A stretch of 64,000 bases of DNA, taken from assembly GCF_014899185.1 (NCBI RefSeq), contig NZ_CP045201.1:1472501-1536500 (forward strand), written 5' to 3'. Below, piece after piece: positions 35,522 to 46,829 of the stretch. Each line of letters begins with the position of its first letter. Within the stretch, counting starts at the first letter, position 1. This stretch comes from Pseudooceanicola spongiae (GTDB taxonomy: Bacteria; Pseudomonadota; Alphaproteobacteria; Rhodobacterales; Rhodobacteraceae). Both the position numbers and the translations under genes were made by a program. Under the pieces are notes generated by a model that worked only from the letters and a program-made list of their open reading frames with translations, was not told the DNA's origin and made no database searches.

Positions 35522-37134
35522 GAGGTGTTGCGCACAACGCGGCGCAGCGCCTCTTCCAGTTTGGCATCGTTCATCAGGGTCTTGGCATCCGCACGACCGA
35601 TGAACTGGCTCAGATCCTGCTCCAGCACGTCGGTCAGCGGCGATTTGGAGCGGCCAGTCTCAGGCAGGCCCATCAGATCGCACCAGGGTTCCCCCAGAGG
35701 CTCGTCCTGCTCGTCCAGCACGAACGTAACCGTGACATGGCCATTCAGCGCCATGCGGATACGATCACGCACGATGCCGTCCATGGCCCCGATCTGAACC
35801 GACCCGTCGAGGTAGGTGCGACCGCTCTCGATATACTCGGCGACCTTGGGCTGATTGCCCGACAGGTCGAGCATCATGCCATTGACGCAGACGACCGCAG
35901 CACGGCCCTTGGCCAGCGTCATCTTGGCGTGTTCGCGCAGGTGACGGTGTTCGCCGTGCATCGGAATGACCATCTGCGGGTTCACAACGTCCTGCATCTT
36001 TTCCAGATCCGGGCGGTTGGCGTGGCCAGACACGTGATAACGGCCATTGCTGTCGTCGATCACATCCACGCCCTGCTCCGAAAAGGCGTTCATGATCGCA
36101 ATCACGCCCTTTTCATTGCCCGGAATGGTCTTGGAGGAGAACAGGAACGTGTCGCCCTCTTGCATCTGCATGCCATGGAACTTGCCACGCGCCAGCTGAG
36201 CGGAGGCCGCACGGCGTTCGCCCTGGCTGCCCGTGACGATCAGCATCAGGTTCTCGCGCGGGATTTCCCGCGCCTCTTCGGTGCTCACAACCTTCGGAAA
36301 GCGGGTCAAGACGCCAGTTTCCAGCGAAGCTTCGACCATGCGACGCATGGCGCGGCCCATCAGGCAGATCGACCGCCCTGCCCGCTCGCCAGCTTCGGCC
36401 AGCGTGCGCACCCGGGCAACGTTGCTGGCGAAGGTGGTTGCAACCAGCATCCCCTTCGCTTCGGCGATCAGCGTCTGCACCTCGGGGCCAACCTCGGACT
36501 CCGAGCGGCCGGGGTTGGGCGAGAAGATGTTGGTGGAGTCACAGATCAGCGCCTTGACGCCGGGCTTGGACACTTCGCGCCACAGCTCTTCGTCAAACGC
36601 CTCGCCGACCAGCGGGTTGAGGTCCAGCTTGAAGTCGCCGGTGTGGATGATGCGGCCCTGCGGCGTGTCGATGACCAGCGCGCTGCTCTCCGGGATCGAG
36701 TGCGAGATCGGCAGGAAGCCGACCGTGAAGGGGCCGGCCTTGGTGGTCGCGGGCCAGACGCTCGCCGTGGTGACAGCATGGTCGCCAACGCCGTATTCCG
36801 CCAGCTTGCCACGGGCGATATTGGCGGTGAAGGCGCGGGTGTGGATGACGGGGGCGCCAAGACGCTCGTACAGGTGCCCGATGGCCCCGACGTGGTCTTC
36901 GTGCGCGTGGGTGATGAACACGGCCTCAAGCCGCTTCTTGTTCTTCACCAGCCAGGAGACATCGGCGAAGATCAGATCAACACCGGGCGTTGTCTCCATG
37001 TCCGGGAAGGCGACGCCAATGTCGACCAGGATCAGCCGTTCCTTACCGGCAGGCCCGTAGCCATAGACATAGGCATTCATGCCAATTTCCCCAGCACCGC
37101 CGAGGGGGAGATAGATCAGCCGGTCGTTGCTCAT
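35461..37134 (-). CDS. rnj: ribonuclease J
   Basis: A 557-residue metallo-beta-lactamase/beta-CASP nuclease with 5'-exonuclease and endonuclease activity in RNA turnover. The metal-binding motif is THAHEDHVG with H76, H78, D80 and H81. The CASP part ends with VIPMHGEHRHL. The start overlaps the stop of coaX by four bases. Alphaproteobacteria use RNase J in place of some E. coli enzymes. The 3' end overlaps the PilZ gene. Confidence 0.95.
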   Translation of the reverse strand: MSNDRLIYLPLGGAGEIGMNAYVYGYGPAGKERLILVDIGVAFPDMETTPGVDLIFADVSWLVKNKKRLEAVFITHAHEDHVGAIGHLYERLGAPVIHTRAFTANIARGKLAEYGVGDHAVTTASVWPATTKAGPFTVGFLPISHSIPESSALVIDTPQGRIIHTGDFKLDLNPLVGEAFDEELWREVSKPGVKALICDSTNIFSPNPGRSESEVGPEVQTLIAEAKGMLVATTFASNVARVRTLAEAGERAGRSICLMGRAMRRMVEASLETGVLTRFPKVVSTEEAREIPRENLMLIVTGSQGERRAASAQLARGKFHGMQMQEGDTFLFSSKTIPGNEKGVIAIMNAFSEQGVDVIDDSNGRYHVSGHANRPDLEKMQDVVNPQMVIPMHGEHRHLREHAKMTLAKGRAAVVCVNGMMLDLSGNQPKVAEYIESGRTYLDGSVQIGAMDGIVRDRIRMALNGHVTVTFVLDEQDEPLGEPWCDLMGLPETGRSKSPLTDVLEQDLSQFIGRADAKTLMNDAKLEEALRRVVRNTSQDEIGKKPEVTVVISRLSA

Positions 37135-37910
37135 GAGTTGCCTAACGCTCTGTTGAAATCATAGATGATCCTCAGACCGTGAATGGTCAGGAACTCATCG
37201 AAATGGTCGAACAGCGTATCGCCCTGTCCGAACAGCGGCGCAAGCCCTCCGGTCGAGATAATGCGCATGGGTCGGTGATATTCAGCCTTGATCTGGTCGC
37301 ATATCCCGCGAACCAGCCCCACATAGCCCCAAAACACGCCTGACTGCATACAAGCAACCGTATTCGTGCCGATGACCTTGGCGGGTTTCGTCACGTCAAC
37401 GTGAGGCAGGGCGGCAGCCGCTTCGTGCAGCGCCTGCAGGCTGAGGTTGACGCCTGGCGCGATGACCCCACCGACATAGGCCCCGTCTTCGGCCACCACG
37501 TCAAAGGTCGTGGCGGTGCCGAAATCGACGACGATCAAATCGCCGCCGTAGCGCTCAAATGCGCCAGCGGTGTTGACCAGCCGGTCGGGGCCGACCTGCG
37601 TTCCTTCGTCGACACGCGGCGGCATCGGCAGCGCGCATTCCGGCTTGCCCACCACCAGAGGGCGACAGTTGAAGTACCGATCACTCAGCACCCGCAGATT
37701 GAATACCACCCGGGGCACGGTCGTCGAGATGATGACCGCATTGATGTCCATTGGAATCTTGTGATGCGTCAACAGCGTCGACAGCCAGACATAGTATTGA
37801 TCCGCCGTGCGCTGATGTTCGGTCGAGGTCCGCAGCGTGCACAAGAAGCGCTCGCCGTCCCAGACCGAGAAAACCGTATTGGTGTTCCCGCAATCAATGG
37901 CCAGAAGCAT
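37131..37910 (-). CDS. coaX: type III pantothenate kinase
   Basis: A 259-residue ASKHA-fold kinase, the first step of coenzyme A synthesis. The phosphate-binding N-terminus is LLAIDCGNTNTVFSVWDG (D6). GPDRLVNTAGAF and VVDFGTATTFDVV complete the motifs. A perfect AGGAGG lies six bases before the ATG. It overlaps rnj by four bases and follows birA by 38 bases. Confidence 0.95.
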   Translation of the reverse strand: MLLAIDCGNTNTVFSVWDGERFLCTLRTSTEHQRTADQYYVWLSTLLTHHKIPMDINAVIISTTVPRVVFNLRVLSDRYFNCRPLVVGKPECALPMPPRVDEGTQVGPDRLVNTAGAFERYGGDLIVVDFGTATTFDVVAEDGAYVGGVIAPGVNLSLQALHEAAAALPHVDVTKPAKVIGTNTVACMQSGVFWGYVGLVRGICDQIKAEYHRPMRIISTGGLAPLFGQGDTLFDHFDEFLTIHGLRIIYDFNRALGNS

Positions 37911-37948
37911 GGGCTTCCTCCTCCCCTGTCCGGTCGTGCCGGTGTCGC

Positions 37949-38716
37949 TTAGAAAAATACGTCGGCGGCGGGGATCGCATGACGGGTTCCCTCGCTGCTC
38001 AGAACCAGATGGCCACGGTCATCAAGTGTCTCGAAAATGCCGGTCAGCGTGTCGGTCCCGACACGGGCTGTGATGGTATGGCCCAGATGACTGGCACGGG
38101 CCAGCCAGGCCTGCCGGATCGGGCCGAAGCCCATCGTCCGCATCGTCGCCTCGTGACTGGCATAATGTACCGCCAGCACGTTAAGAAACTCTTCGGGCCG
38201 CACGAGAGAGCCTGTCTCCTGCGCAAGCGCAACCGGGCGCAGCGCAGTGGGTTCAACCTCGTCTGGGGTGGGCGCTTCGGCCAGATTGACGCCAATCCCG
38301 ATGGCCAGTCCCGGAATACCCGCCTTGGAGGGCAACCCCTCCAGCAGGATACCCGCCACCTTAGCGCCATTCAGCAGCACGTCGTTCGGCCATTTCAGGG
38401 AAAACGGATCGGTGCGCCCAGTCAGCGTCACGAAGGTGTCGTGCAGCGCCAGCGCCGCCACGAAAGAGCGCAGCGCGAATGTTTCGGGCCGCTCAGCCAG
38501 TGGCAGGATCAGGGTCGCCGCAAAGTTGCCCTTGGGATGTGACCAGGGCCGCCCACGGCGGCCCCGAGCCTTGGTCTGATTCAATGCCAGTAGCCAGATC
38601 GGCCCCTCTTGCAGGGCGTCATAGCGCCGCCGCGCCTCGTCGAGGGTACTGTCCACTTCGGCCAGCACCACCCGACCATAACCCGCGGGCCAATCGTCAG
38701 GCATCGGCACGCTCAA
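37949..38716 (-). CDS. birA: biotin--[acetyl-CoA-carboxylase] ligase
   Basis: A 255-residue single-domain biotin protein ligase. The ATP/biotin loop is ARGRRGRPW (about 50-58). The catalytic lysine motif is in LKWPNDVLLNGAKVAGIL. There is no N-terminal helix-turn-helix, so it is not a repressor. It begins two bases after nuoN and is probably on the same mRNA. Its likely clients include the biotinyl domain of LiuD, encoded elsewhere in this window. Confidence 0.95.
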   Translation of the reverse strand: MSVPMPDDWPAGYGRVVLAEVDSTLDEARRRYDALQEGPIWLLALNQTKARGRRGRPWSHPKGNFAATLILPLAERPETFALRSFVAALALHDTFVTLTGRTDPFSLKWPNDVLLNGAKVAGILLEGLPSKAGIPGLAIGIGVNLAEAPTPDEVEPTALRPVALAQETGSLVRPEEFLNVLAVHYASHEATMRTMGFGPIRQAWLARASHLGHTITARVGTDTLTGIFETLDDRGHLVLSSEGTRHAIPAADVFF

Positions 38717-38718
38717 GG

Positions 38719-40155
38719 TCAGTTCACCAGTGTCATGGCCGCAGCCTCAGCCAGACCTTCGATGCCGAACAGGTTGATGACACCCAGCACCATGATCCCG
38801 GCAGAGACCATCAGAAGCGACCACAGAACCGGGCTCTTCGGTGTTTCCAGCGGATCCGAGGACTCGCCGAAGTACATGTAGAACACGATCCGCAGGTAGT
38901 AATAAGCACCGATCACCGAGGCGATCACACCCAACACTGCCAGCCAGCCAAGACCAGCCTCATAGGCGGCCCGCAGGACGTAGAGCTTACCGAAGAAGCC
39001 AACCAGCGGCGGCACACCGGCAAGGCTGAACATCAGGATCAGCACCGCGAGGGCGCGGCCCGGATTGTTCGCCGAATACATCTTCAGCGCCGAGATATCC
39101 GTCACCGGCTGGCCGTCCCGCTCCATCGACAGGATAAAGGCGAAGGCACCGACGTTCATGACGATGTAGATCGACATGTAGATCAGCATTGCCTGCACGC
39201 CAAAGGCTGTTCCCGCCGCGAGGCCCATCAGGGCATAGCCCATGTGCGCGATCGAGGAATAGGCCATCAGACGCTTGATATTCGTCTGACCGATGGCCGC
39301 GATCGAGCCGAGGAACATCGACAGCAGCGAAATGCACGCCAGGATCTGTTGCCAGTCACCAACGATCCCGCCGAAGGCATCAAAGACGACACGGGCGAAC
39401 AGGCCCATGGCTGCAATCTTGGGGGCCGTGGCGAAGAAGGCCGTGATCGGGGTCGGCGCGCCTTCATAGACGTCCGGCGTCCACATGTGGAACGGCACGG
39501 CGGAGACTTTGAACGCCAGACCCGACACCATGAACACCAGCCCGAACAGCAGGCCAAGCGGGGCCTGCCCTTCGCTCATCGAGGCAAGGATACCGCTGAA
39601 CAGCGTCGTGCCCGAAAATCCGTAGACCAGCGAGGAGCCATAGAGCACCAGACCAGAGGACAGCGACCCGAGAACGAAGTATTTCAGCCCCGCCTCGGTC
39701 GACTTGATGCTGTCACGGCGCAGCGAGGCGACGACGTAGAGCGCAAGCGATTGCAGCTCCAGCCCCATGTAGAGCGTGATCAGATCCCCGGCGGAGACCA
39801 TCACCAGCATCCCCAACACAGCCAGAGTGACCAGCACAGGGTATTCGAAATTCAGGATCTTGCGACGGGCCATGTATTCCTGGCCCATGATCAGCACGGC
39901 CGCAGCCGAGAACAGGATCACCACTTTGGCAAACCGTGCGAAGCCATCGGCATTGTACATGCCGTGGAAGGCGGTTTCGGGGGTCGTGCGGGTGGCGATG
40001 AACAACCCGACAATCACATAGATGACCGCCGTGACCCAGACCAGCAGCCCCGCAGCCTTGTCCTTGCTCGTGTAGACCGCCCCGATCAGCGACAGCATCG
40101 CGAAGCAGGCCAGAATGATCTCCGGCAGAATTGTGTTCAGATCAGCCTGAAGCAT
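38719..40155 (-). CDS. nuoN: NADH-quinone oxidoreductase subunit N
   Basis: A 478-residue antiporter-like subunit of complex I with about 14 membrane helices. It carries the proton-channel lysine region and the conserved [18 protein letters not shown] loop. It is the last nuo gene and is followed by birA with two bases between. It lies 15 bases after nuoM. Confidence 0.95.
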   Translation of the reverse strand: MLQADLNTILPEIILACFAMLSLIGAVYTSKDKAAGLLVWVTAVIYVIVGLFIATRTTPETAFHGMYNADGFARFAKVVILFSAAAVLIMGQEYMARRKILNFEYPVLVTLAVLGMLVMVSAGDLITLYMGLELQSLALYVVASLRRDSIKSTEAGLKYFVLGSLSSGLVLYGSSLVYGFSGTTLFSGILASMSEGQAPLGLLFGLVFMVSGLAFKVSAVPFHMWTPDVYEGAPTPITAFFATAPKIAAMGLFARVVFDAFGGIVGDWQQILACISLLSMFLGSIAAIGQTNIKRLMAYSSIAHMGYALMGLAAGTAFGVQAMLIYMSIYIVMNVGAFAFILSMERDGQPVTDISALKMYSANNPGRALAVLILMFSLAGVPPLVGFFGKLYVLRAAYEAGLGWLAVLGVIASVIGAYYYLRIVFYMYFGESSDPLETPKSPVLWSLLMVSAGIMVLGVINLFGIEGLAEAAAMTLVN

Positions 40156-40170
40156 CAGGTAGCCTCCAGA

Positions 40171-41727
40171 TCAGTGCGACGTGGCAAGAGCGGCAGCCGT
40201 ATCGCCGAGGCGATTGGCCGCTGCCAGAGCGGTTTCGTGGTGTGCGATCAGTGCCTCGACCGAGGGACCAATCAAATCGGTAACGAGCGCGGGGTAGACC
40301 CCCAGCAGGATCGTCATGGCGACGAGCGGCGTGAAGATCCACTTCTCACGGGGGCTCAAGTCTTTGATGGACTTGAGGCTTTCCTTGATCAGATCGCCCA
40401 TCACCACGCGGCGGTAGAGGAACAGAGCATAGGCCGCCGAGAAGATGACGCCCGAGGTCGCGACCAGAGCCACCCAGGTGTTGACCTGGAAGATCCCCAT
40501 CAGCGTCAGGAATTCACCCACAAAGCCACTGGTGCCCGGAAGGCCGACGTTCGACATGGTGAAGAACAGGAAGATCATCGCATAGGCCGGCATCCGGTTG
40601 ACCAGGCCGCCATAGGCCGAAATCTCACGGGTGTGCATCCGGTCGTAGATTACGCCCACGCAGAGAAACAGTGCGCCGGAGATGAAGCCGTGGCTGATCA
40701 TCTGGAAGATGGCACCGTCGACCCCCTGCTGGTTCATCGAGAAGATGCCCATCGTGACATAGCCCATGTGGGCAACCGACGAATAGGCGATCAGCTTCTT
40801 CATGTCTTCCTGCACCAGCGCAACGAGGCTGGTGTAGACGATGGCAATCACGCTCATCCACAGGATCAGCGGCGTCATCACATCTGCGCCCACCGGGAAC
40901 ATCGGAATGCTGAAGCGCAGGAACCCATAGCCGCCCATCTTCAGCAGGATCGCCGCCAGAACGACCGAACCGGCAGTCGGCGCCTGAACGTGCGCATCCG
41001 GCAGCCAGGTGTGCACCGGCCACATCGGCATCTTCACCGCGAAACTGGCGAAGAAGGCGACGAACATCAGCGTCTGCATCCCACCCACGACGTGGATACC
41101 CAGCAGCGAGAAGTCGGTGGAGCTGAAATCGTGCATCATCAGCGTCGGAATATCCGTCGTGCCCGCATCGGTGAACATCGCCACCATCGCGACCAGCATC
41201 AGCACCGATCCGAGGAAGGTATAGAGGAAGAACTTGAAGCTCGCATAGACGCGGTTCGCCCCGCCCCAGATGCCGATGATCAGGAACATCGGGATCAGAC
41301 CGGCCTCAAAGAACAGGTAGAACAGCACCAGATCCAGCGCCATGAACACGCCGAGCATCAGCGTTTCCAGCAGCAGGAAGGCGATCATGTATTCCTTGAC
41401 GCGCTTGTTGACGCCCCAGGAGGCCCAGATCGTCAGGGGCATCATGAAGGTGGTCAGCAGTACGAACAGGACTGAAATCCCGTCAACGCCCATCTTGTAC
41501 TTCATGCCGAGCAGCCAGCTGCGCTCCTCGACCATCTGAAAGCCGGTGTCGGCCGAGTTGAAGCCGGCAAGGATGAACAGCGACACGAGGAAGGTCAGAG
41601 CGGTGGCAATCAGCGCCACCCACTTGGCATTGCGCTGCGCAGCCGCATCCTCGCCCCGAAGAAAGATCGCCAGGATCAGGGCCGCGATGGCGGGCATGAA
41701 GGTGACGATGGAGAGAAGATTGTTCAT
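40171..41727 (-). CDS. nuoM: NADH-quinone oxidoreductase subunit M
   Basis: A 518-residue proton-pumping membrane subunit of complex I. Conserved segments include [15 protein letters not shown] and [14 protein letters not shown]. Its ATG overlaps the TAA of nuoL by one base, so it is translationally coupled. Confidence 0.96.
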   Translation of the reverse strand: MNNLLSIVTFMPAIAALILAIFLRGEDAAAQRNAKWVALIATALTFLVSLFILAGFNSADTGFQMVEERSWLLGMKYKMGVDGISVLFVLLTTFMMPLTIWASWGVNKRVKEYMIAFLLLETLMLGVFMALDLVLFYLFFEAGLIPMFLIIGIWGGANRVYASFKFFLYTFLGSVLMLVAMVAMFTDAGTTDIPTLMMHDFSSTDFSLLGIHVVGGMQTLMFVAFFASFAVKMPMWPVHTWLPDAHVQAPTAGSVVLAAILLKMGGYGFLRFSIPMFPVGADVMTPLILWMSVIAIVYTSLVALVQEDMKKLIAYSSVAHMGYVTMGIFSMNQQGVDGAIFQMISHGFISGALFLCVGVIYDRMHTREISAYGGLVNRMPAYAMIFLFFTMSNVGLPGTSGFVGEFLTLMGIFQVNTWVALVATSGVIFSAAYALFLYRRVVMGDLIKESLKSIKDLSPREKWIFTPLVAMTILLGVYPALVTDLIGPSVEALIAHHETALAAANRLGDTAAALATSH

Positions 41728-43856
41728 TATTCCGCCCCTCCGGTGAGCGACATCCAGGTGACGAAGACCGCGATACCGATCACCATCGCGAATGCATAGG
41801 TAAAGATGTAACCATTCTGCGCGCGACCAGCGAGCCGGGTGAAGAAGGGGATGATCCCCATCGCCACACCGTTGATACCGCCGTCAACGATCTTGCCGTC
41901 GCCGGTTTTCCACAGAGTCCGACCGATCCAGAAGGCAGGACGGACGAAGATGAAGTTGTACAGCTCGTCAAAGTACCACTTGTTCAGCAGGAAGAGGTAC
42001 AGCGGACGGTTCGCGTCGGCCATGCGTTTCGGCAGGGTCGTGTCCTTGATGTACATCGCCCAGGCAATGACGAAACCAAGAAGCATCGCGATGAAGGGGC
42101 TCAGCTTGGCCCAAGCCGGGGCATGGTGTGCCTCTTCCAAGGTGTGGTTGTCAGCCCGCATGAAGATCGCGCCCTGCGGAGCCACGCCCGGAGCCATCGC
42201 AACATGCGCGCCCTCTGCAGCTACCGCCGTGCCATGACCAGCCTCGGCCACAGGGACAGCGCCTTCTGTCGTGGCAACTGCATGCTCGGCACCCTCGGCA
42301 CTGTTTTCAGAAGCTTCGGCGTGATGCTCGGGCATCCCGAAGAAGCTCAGCACCTTCTCATGGTCGCCGAAGAAGCTGTTGTACCACAGCATCCCGGAGA
42401 AGATCGCGCCAAGGCTCAGCACGCCGAGCGGGATCAGCATCACTTTCGGGCTTTCATGGGCGTGGTCGTGGGTGTGCTTGTCACCGCGCGGCGTGCCGTA
42501 GAAGGTCAGGAAAATCAGCCGCCACGAGTAGAAGCTGGTGAACAGAGCCGCGATGACCAGCATCCAGAAGGCGTAGCCGCCGTTGGTGCCCGCATAAGCA
42601 GCCTCGATGATCGCGTCCTTGGACAGGAAGCCGGCAAAGCCGATGCCCGTGAAAGGAATGCCGACACCGGTGATCGCCAGCGTGCCGATGACCATCGCGT
42701 AGAAGGTATAGGGGATCTTCTTCCGCAACCCGCCGTAGTTCCGCATGTCCTGTTCGTGGTGCATCGCGTGGATGACTGAACCGGCGCAAAGGAACAGCAG
42801 TGCTTTGAAGAAGGCGTGTGTCAACAGGTGGAACATCGCCGCCGAATAGACGCCGACGCCCGCGGCCACGAACATGTAGCCGAGCTGCGAACAGGTCGAA
42901 TAGGCGATGACGCGTTTGATGTCGGTCTGCACCAGACCCACGGTCGCAGCAAAGAAAGCCGTCGTCGCACCGAGGAAGGTGATGAAGGCCAGCGTCTCAG
43001 GCGCGTATTCCATCAGCGGCGACATGCGGCAGACAAGGAACACACCGGCGGTCACCATGGTCGCGGCGTGGATCAGAGCCGACACAGGGGTCGGGCCTTC
43101 CATCGCGTCCGGCAGCCAGGTGTGCAGGAACAGCTGCGCCGATTTACCCATCGCGCCGACAAACAGCAGGAAGGCCAGCAGGTTGGCGGCATTCCAGTCA
43201 CGCCACAGGAAGGTGATCGTCGTATCCGCGATCTGCGGTCCAGCGGCGAAAATATCGTCGAGGTGGATGCTGTCGACCAGAAAGAACAGACCCGCGATGC
43301 CAAGCGCAAAGCCGAAGTCACCAACGCGGTTGACGACAAAGGCCTTCATGGCGGCGGCATTGGCCGAGGGTTTCTTGTAGTAGAACCCGATCAGCAGATA
43401 GGAGGCAACGCCCACCCCTTCCCAGCCAAAGAACATCTGCACCAGGTTGTCGCTGGTGACCAGCATCAGCATCGCGAAGGTAAAGAAGCTCAGATAGGCG
43501 AAAAAGCGGGGCCGGTATTCCTCGGCATCCGTGAAATTCTCGTCATGCGCCATGTAGCCAAGGCTATAGAGGTGCACGAGCGCAGAAACCGTCGTGACCA
43601 CGATCAGCATCGTCGAGGTCAGCCGGTCCAGCCGGATCCCCCAGGAGGTGCTGAGCGAGCCGCTCTCGATCCAGCGCATGATTTCGATGTGCTGCACCAG
43701 TTCAGGCGTGGTGAAAAATGTGATCCAGCTGAGGAAACAGGCGAGGAACAGCAGACCCGTGGTCAGGTACTGCGCGCCCTTCACCGTAATCAGCCGCCAG
43801 CCGAAGCCTGCGATCAATGCGCCAATCAGGGGCGCGAAGAGGATGATCGTTACCAT
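41727..43856 (-). CDS. nuoL: NADH-quinone oxidoreductase subunit L
   Basis: A 709-residue proton-pumping subunit of complex I with the long C-terminal lateral helix. It has [22 protein letters not shown] and [17 protein letters not shown] loop of about 50 residues near 500-560 is rich in His, Glu and Ala ([17 protein letters not shown], then [14 protein letters not shown]), unusual relative to most NuoL proteins. It follows nuoK by four bases. Confidence 0.96.
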   Translation of the reverse strand: MVTIILFAPLIGALIAGFGWRLITVKGAQYLTTGLLFLACFLSWITFFTTPELVQHIEIMRWIESGSLSTSWGIRLDRLTSTMLIVVTTVSALVHLYSLGYMAHDENFTDAEEYRPRFFAYLSFFTFAMLMLVTSDNLVQMFFGWEGVGVASYLLIGFYYKKPSANAAAMKAFVVNRVGDFGFALGIAGLFFLVDSIHLDDIFAAGPQIADTTITFLWRDWNAANLLAFLLFVGAMGKSAQLFLHTWLPDAMEGPTPVSALIHAATMVTAGVFLVCRMSPLMEYAPETLAFITFLGATTAFFAATVGLVQTDIKRVIAYSTCSQLGYMFVAAGVGVYSAAMFHLLTHAFFKALLFLCAGSVIHAMHHEQDMRNYGGLRKKIPYTFYAMVIGTLAITGVGIPFTGIGFAGFLSKDAIIEAAYAGTNGGYAFWMLVIAALFTSFYSWRLIFLTFYGTPRGDKHTHDHAHESPKVMLIPLGVLSLGAIFSGMLWYNSFFGDHEKVLSFFGMPEHHAEASENSAEGAEHAVATTEGAVPVAEAGHGTAVAAEGAHVAMAPGVAPQGAIFMRADNHTLEEAHHAPAWAKLSPFIAMLLGFVIAWAMYIKDTTLPKRMADANRPLYLFLLNKWYFDELYNFIFVRPAFWIGRTLWKTGDGKIVDGGINGVAMGIIPFFTRLAGRAQNGYIFTYAFAMVIGIAVFVTWMSLTGGAE

Positions 43857-43860
43857 GGGC

Positions 43861-44166
43861 TCAGCCTTTCATCACGTTGACGTCTTCCACGGCAATCGTG
43901 CCGCGGTTGCGGAAGAAGCAGACGAGAATGGCAAGCCCGATGGCTGCCTCTGCCGCCGCGACGGTCAGGACGAACAGGGTAAAGACCTGCCCGGCAAGAT
44001 CCCCGAGGAAGCTGGAGAATGCGACAAGGTTAATGTTCACTGCCAGCAGGATCAGCTCGATGCTCATCAGCAGGATGATGATGTTCTTCCTGTTCAGGAA
44101 GATCCCGAAAATCCCGATGACGAACAGCGCGGCCGCCACCGTCAGGTAATGTTCGATTCCGATCAT
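43861..44166 (-). CDS. nuoK: NADH-quinone oxidoreductase subunit K
   Basis: A 101-residue membrane subunit of complex I with three helices and the conserved glutamates in [17 protein letters not shown] and [11 protein letters not shown] start at [10 protein letters not shown], preceded by GAGGGA. The upstream frame is not conserved. There is a 103-base gap after nuoJ with no gene. Confidence 0.95.
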   Translation of the reverse strand: MIGIEHYLTVAAALFVIGIFGIFLNRKNIIILLMSIELILLAVNINLVAFSSFLGDLAGQVFTLFVLTVAAAEAAIGLAILVCFFRNRGTIAVEDVNVMKG

Positions 44167-44269
44167 GTCCCTCGGTTCCTTTTGTCCCCTGTGCCGGCGT
44201 TTGTGCGGCACTGGTCTTGATCTTGTTTCCAGCCGTCCCGCATGGGGCGGCGCATCCGGTCAGCGGCCC

Positions 44270-44878
44270 TTACAGGCCCTGCCCCGGTTTCACATCTTTC
44301 ATTTCCATCGACTTGGCCGGATCGCGCCACATCTGGTGCAGCACGTTCTGCCGCTTGATGTCCGTGCGATGGCGCAGCGTCAGGACGATCGCCCCGATCA
44401 TCGCGACCAGCAGGATCATGCCCGCCAGCTGGAAGGCCAGGAAATATTGCTCATAGATCAGCAGGCCAAGCGCGGCGGTGTTGCTGACACCCTCGGGCGT
44501 GATCGCCGTGCGGGCGGCCTCGGCCCCCTCAGACGTCGACCAGCTGCCGAACGCCAGACCGAATTGCATCAGCAGGATGACCCCGATCAGCAGCGCCAGC
44601 GGCATGTACTTGGCCATCTCGGCCTTCAGCTCGGCGAAATCGACGTCCAGCATCATGACCACGAAAAGGAACAGCACCATGACCGCGCCGACATAGACGA
44701 TGATCAGCAGCATCGCGACGAATTCAGCCCCCAGCAGCACGAACAGGCCGGCGGCGCTGAGGAAGGTCAGGATCAGCCACAGCACCGAGTGCACCGGGTT
44801 GCGGGAGATCACCGTGAAGAGACCCCCGACAACCGCGCTCAGCGCGAAGAGGTAGAAGGAAAGCGCGGCGATGGTCAT
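44270..44878 (-). CDS. nuoJ: NADH-quinone oxidoreductase subunit J
   Basis: A 202-residue membrane subunit of complex I. The conserved [23 protein letters not shown] is present, and the helix around it contains the pi-bulge region. It overlaps the carboxymuconolactone-decarboxylase-like gene upstream by four bases (ATGA). Confidence 0.95.
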   Translation of the reverse strand: MTIAALSFYLFALSAVVGGLFTVISRNPVHSVLWLILTFLSAAGLFVLLGAEFVAMLLIIVYVGAVMVLFLFVVMMLDVDFAELKAEMAKYMPLALLIGVILLMQFGLAFGSWSTSEGAEAARTAITPEGVSNTAALGLLIYEQYFLAFQLAGMILLVAMIGAIVLTLRHRTDIKRQNVLHQMWRDPAKSMEMKDVKPGQGL

Positions 44879-45282
44879 GTCTCATCATCCTCTTGTTCGT
44901 CCATGACCTCCTTGGCGAGCTGAGCGGCCCGGGTCATGGCTGGTATACCGGCGAACATCGACATCTGTGCGATGGCCTCGGCGATTTCTTGTTTCGTGGC
45001 GCCCGCTTCCAGCAGATGCCGCACCGTGATGCGCAGCTGCGTGTCCGCCTGAGCGCCCTGCATCGTCAGACCGGCGAGGGTCAAGAAAAGCCGGGTCTTG
45101 CTGTCCAGCCCGTCCTTGTTGAACCCTTTGCCAAAGGCCATCTCCATCCACTCTTTCGGGATGGTCGGCCAAAGCTGCTCGAACCCCTTGGGTGAAAAGG
45201 TCTCAAGCGCGGGGTTCATGGCCTTGGCCATGTCCTGCGCCTGTTTCATCATCATCTCGAAGGGGTTCTTTGCATCGCTCAT
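44875..45282 (-). CDS. carboxymuconolactone decarboxylase-like protein inside the nuo operon
   Basis: A 135-residue helical protein. Its middle, [20 protein letters not shown], then [24 protein letters not shown], is the CMD/AhpD pattern, but the usual CxxC/CxxH active site is missing, so enzymatic activity is unlikely. The N-terminus ([17 protein letters not shown]) is phasin-like. It overlaps nuoI and nuoJ by four bases on each side, so it is fully embedded in the operon. It probably corresponds to one of the unidentified reading frames of the Paracoccus nqo cluster. Role in complex I is unknown. Confidence 0.75.
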   Translation of the reverse strand: MSDAKNPFEMMMKQAQDMAKAMNPALETFSPKGFEQLWPTIPKEWMEMAFGKGFNKDGLDSKTRLFLTLAGLTMQGAQADTQLRITVRHLLEAGATKQEIAEAIAQMSMFAGIPAMTRAAQLAKEVMDEQEDDET

Positions 45283-45779
45283 CTGTAGGGTGCATCCAGT
45301 TCGAGGTTCATCGCGATTTCTGATTCCCAGCGATCGCCGTTCTCAAGCAGCTTCTGCTTGTCGTAGAACAACTCTTCACGGGTTTCCGTCGCAAATTCAA
45401 AGTTCGGACCTTCGACGATCGCATCCACCGGGCAGGCTTCCTGGCAGAAGCCACAGTAGATGCACTTCGTCATATCGATGTCGTAGCGCGTGGTACGGCG
45501 GCTGCCGTCCTCACGCGGTTCGGCGTCGATGGTGATCGCCTGCGCCGGGCAGATCGCTTCGCAAAGCTTGCAGGCAATGCAGCGTTCCTCGCCGTTGGGA
45601 TAGCGACGCAGCGCGTGCTCACCCCGGAAGCGCGGCGACAGCGGGCCCTTTTCATGCGGGTAGTTCAGCGTCGCCTTGGGCTTGAAGAAATACTTGAAGC
45701 CCATCTTCATGCCTTTGAACATGTCGAACAGCAGGAAGTATTTGGCGGCGCGTGTGTAGTCGATGGCTTGAGTTGCCAT
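45279..45779 (-). CDS. nuoI: NADH-quinone oxidoreductase subunit I
   Basis: A 166-residue iron-sulfur subunit of complex I that carries two 4Fe-4S clusters. The two CxxCxxCxxxCP motifs are [12 protein letters not shown] and [12 protein letters not shown]. The N-terminus is amphipathic. It precedes the CMD-like gene (four-base overlap) and follows nuoH by three bases. Confidence 0.97.
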   Translation of the reverse strand: MATQAIDYTRAAKYFLLFDMFKGMKMGFKYFFKPKATLNYPHEKGPLSPRFRGEHALRRYPNGEERCIACKLCEAICPAQAITIDAEPREDGSRRTTRYDIDMTKCIYCGFCQEACPVDAIVEGPNFEFATETREELFYDKQKLLENGDRWESEIAMNLELDAPYR

Positions 45780-45782
45780 AGG

Positions 45783-46823
45783 TCAGCCTCCAATCATCCA
45801 GCGGGCATAGGCGCCGCCGAATGCTTCGAATTTCGCAAGGAATGCCACGATTACGACCCAGCCGAGCGACAGCGGAAGGAAGACCTTCCAGCCAATGCGC
45901 ATCAGTTGGTCGTAGCGGTAGCGCGGGACGACGGCTTTCACCATGGCGATCAGGAAGAACACGATGATGACCTTACCGAAGAACCACAGGAAGCCATCTG
46001 GCAGACCGGGGATCGGCGACAACCAGCCACCAAAGAACATCAGCGTCATCAGCGCGCACATCAGAACGATGGCGACATATTCACCGATCATGAACAGCAA
46101 GAACGGTGTCGAGGAGTACTCCACCTGATAGCCGGCCACCAGTTCCGATTCCGCTTCGGGAAGGTCGAACGGCGGGCGGTTCGTCTCGGCCAGCGCAGAG
46201 ATGAAGAACAGGAAGACCATCGGGAAGTGCGGCAGCCAGTACCAGTTCAGCAGCCCGAGGTTGCCGTCCTGTGCATGGACGATGTCGGTAAAGTTCATCG
46301 ACCCGGTCGAGATGATCACGCCGATGATGATCAGACCGATCGACACCTCGTAGGAGATCATCTGCGCCGCAGAGCGCAGCGAGCCGAGGAACGGGTATTT
46401 CGAGTTCGACGCCCAGCCCCCCATGATCACGCCGTAAACCTCAAGCGAGGAGATGGCGAGAACATACAGGATCGCGACGTTGATATCCGACAGGACCCAA
46501 CCTTCGCTGAACGGGATCACCGCCCAGGCGATCATCGCCAGCACGAAAGAAAGCATCGGTGCCAGCAGGAAGACGAACTTGTCTGCCCCCGCCGGGATCA
46601 CCACTTCCTTAGTGATGTATTTCAAGAAGTCCGCAAAGCTCTGCAGCAGGCCAAAGACGCCCACCACGTTGGGGCCCCGGCGCAACTGCACCGCCGCCCA
46701 GACCTTGCGGTCCGCGTAAAGCAGAAAGGCCAGTGCGACCAGAAGCGGCACCACGATCAGCAGAACCTGCCCAATGATCACAAGCAGGATGCCAAGCGGG
46801 TTGGAGGTGAAAAATTCAGCCAT
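45783..46823 (-). CDS. nuoH: NADH-quinone oxidoreductase subunit H
   Basis: A 346-residue membrane subunit that forms part of the quinone-binding channel of complex I. Conserved stretches are [21 protein letters not shown] and [25 protein letters not shown], plus the [26 protein letters not shown] loop (given as separate motifs: AETNRPPFD and [11 protein letters not shown]). Eight helices. It follows the 141-residue lipoprotein gene by six bases. Confidence 0.96.
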   Translation of the reverse strand: MAEFFTSNPLGILLVIIGQVLLIVVPLLVALAFLLYADRKVWAAVQLRRGPNVVGVFGLLQSFADFLKYITKEVVIPAGADKFVFLLAPMLSFVLAMIAWAVIPFSEGWVLSDINVAILYVLAISSLEVYGVIMGGWASNSKYPFLGSLRSAAQMISYEVSIGLIIIGVIISTGSMNFTDIVHAQDGNLGLLNWYWLPHFPMVFLFFISALAETNRPPFDLPEAESELVAGYQVEYSSTPFLLFMIGEYVAIVLMCALMTLMFFGGWLSPIPGLPDGFLWFFGKVIIVFFLIAMVKAVVPRYRYDQLMRIGWKVFLPLSLGWVVIVAFLAKFEAFGGAYARWMIGG

Positions 46824-46829
46824 GTGTCC

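Noticed and set aside
38479..41475. 998-codon plus-strand frame over nuoN and nuoM
   Set aside because: Charged, low-complexity antisense translation of real membrane-protein genes.
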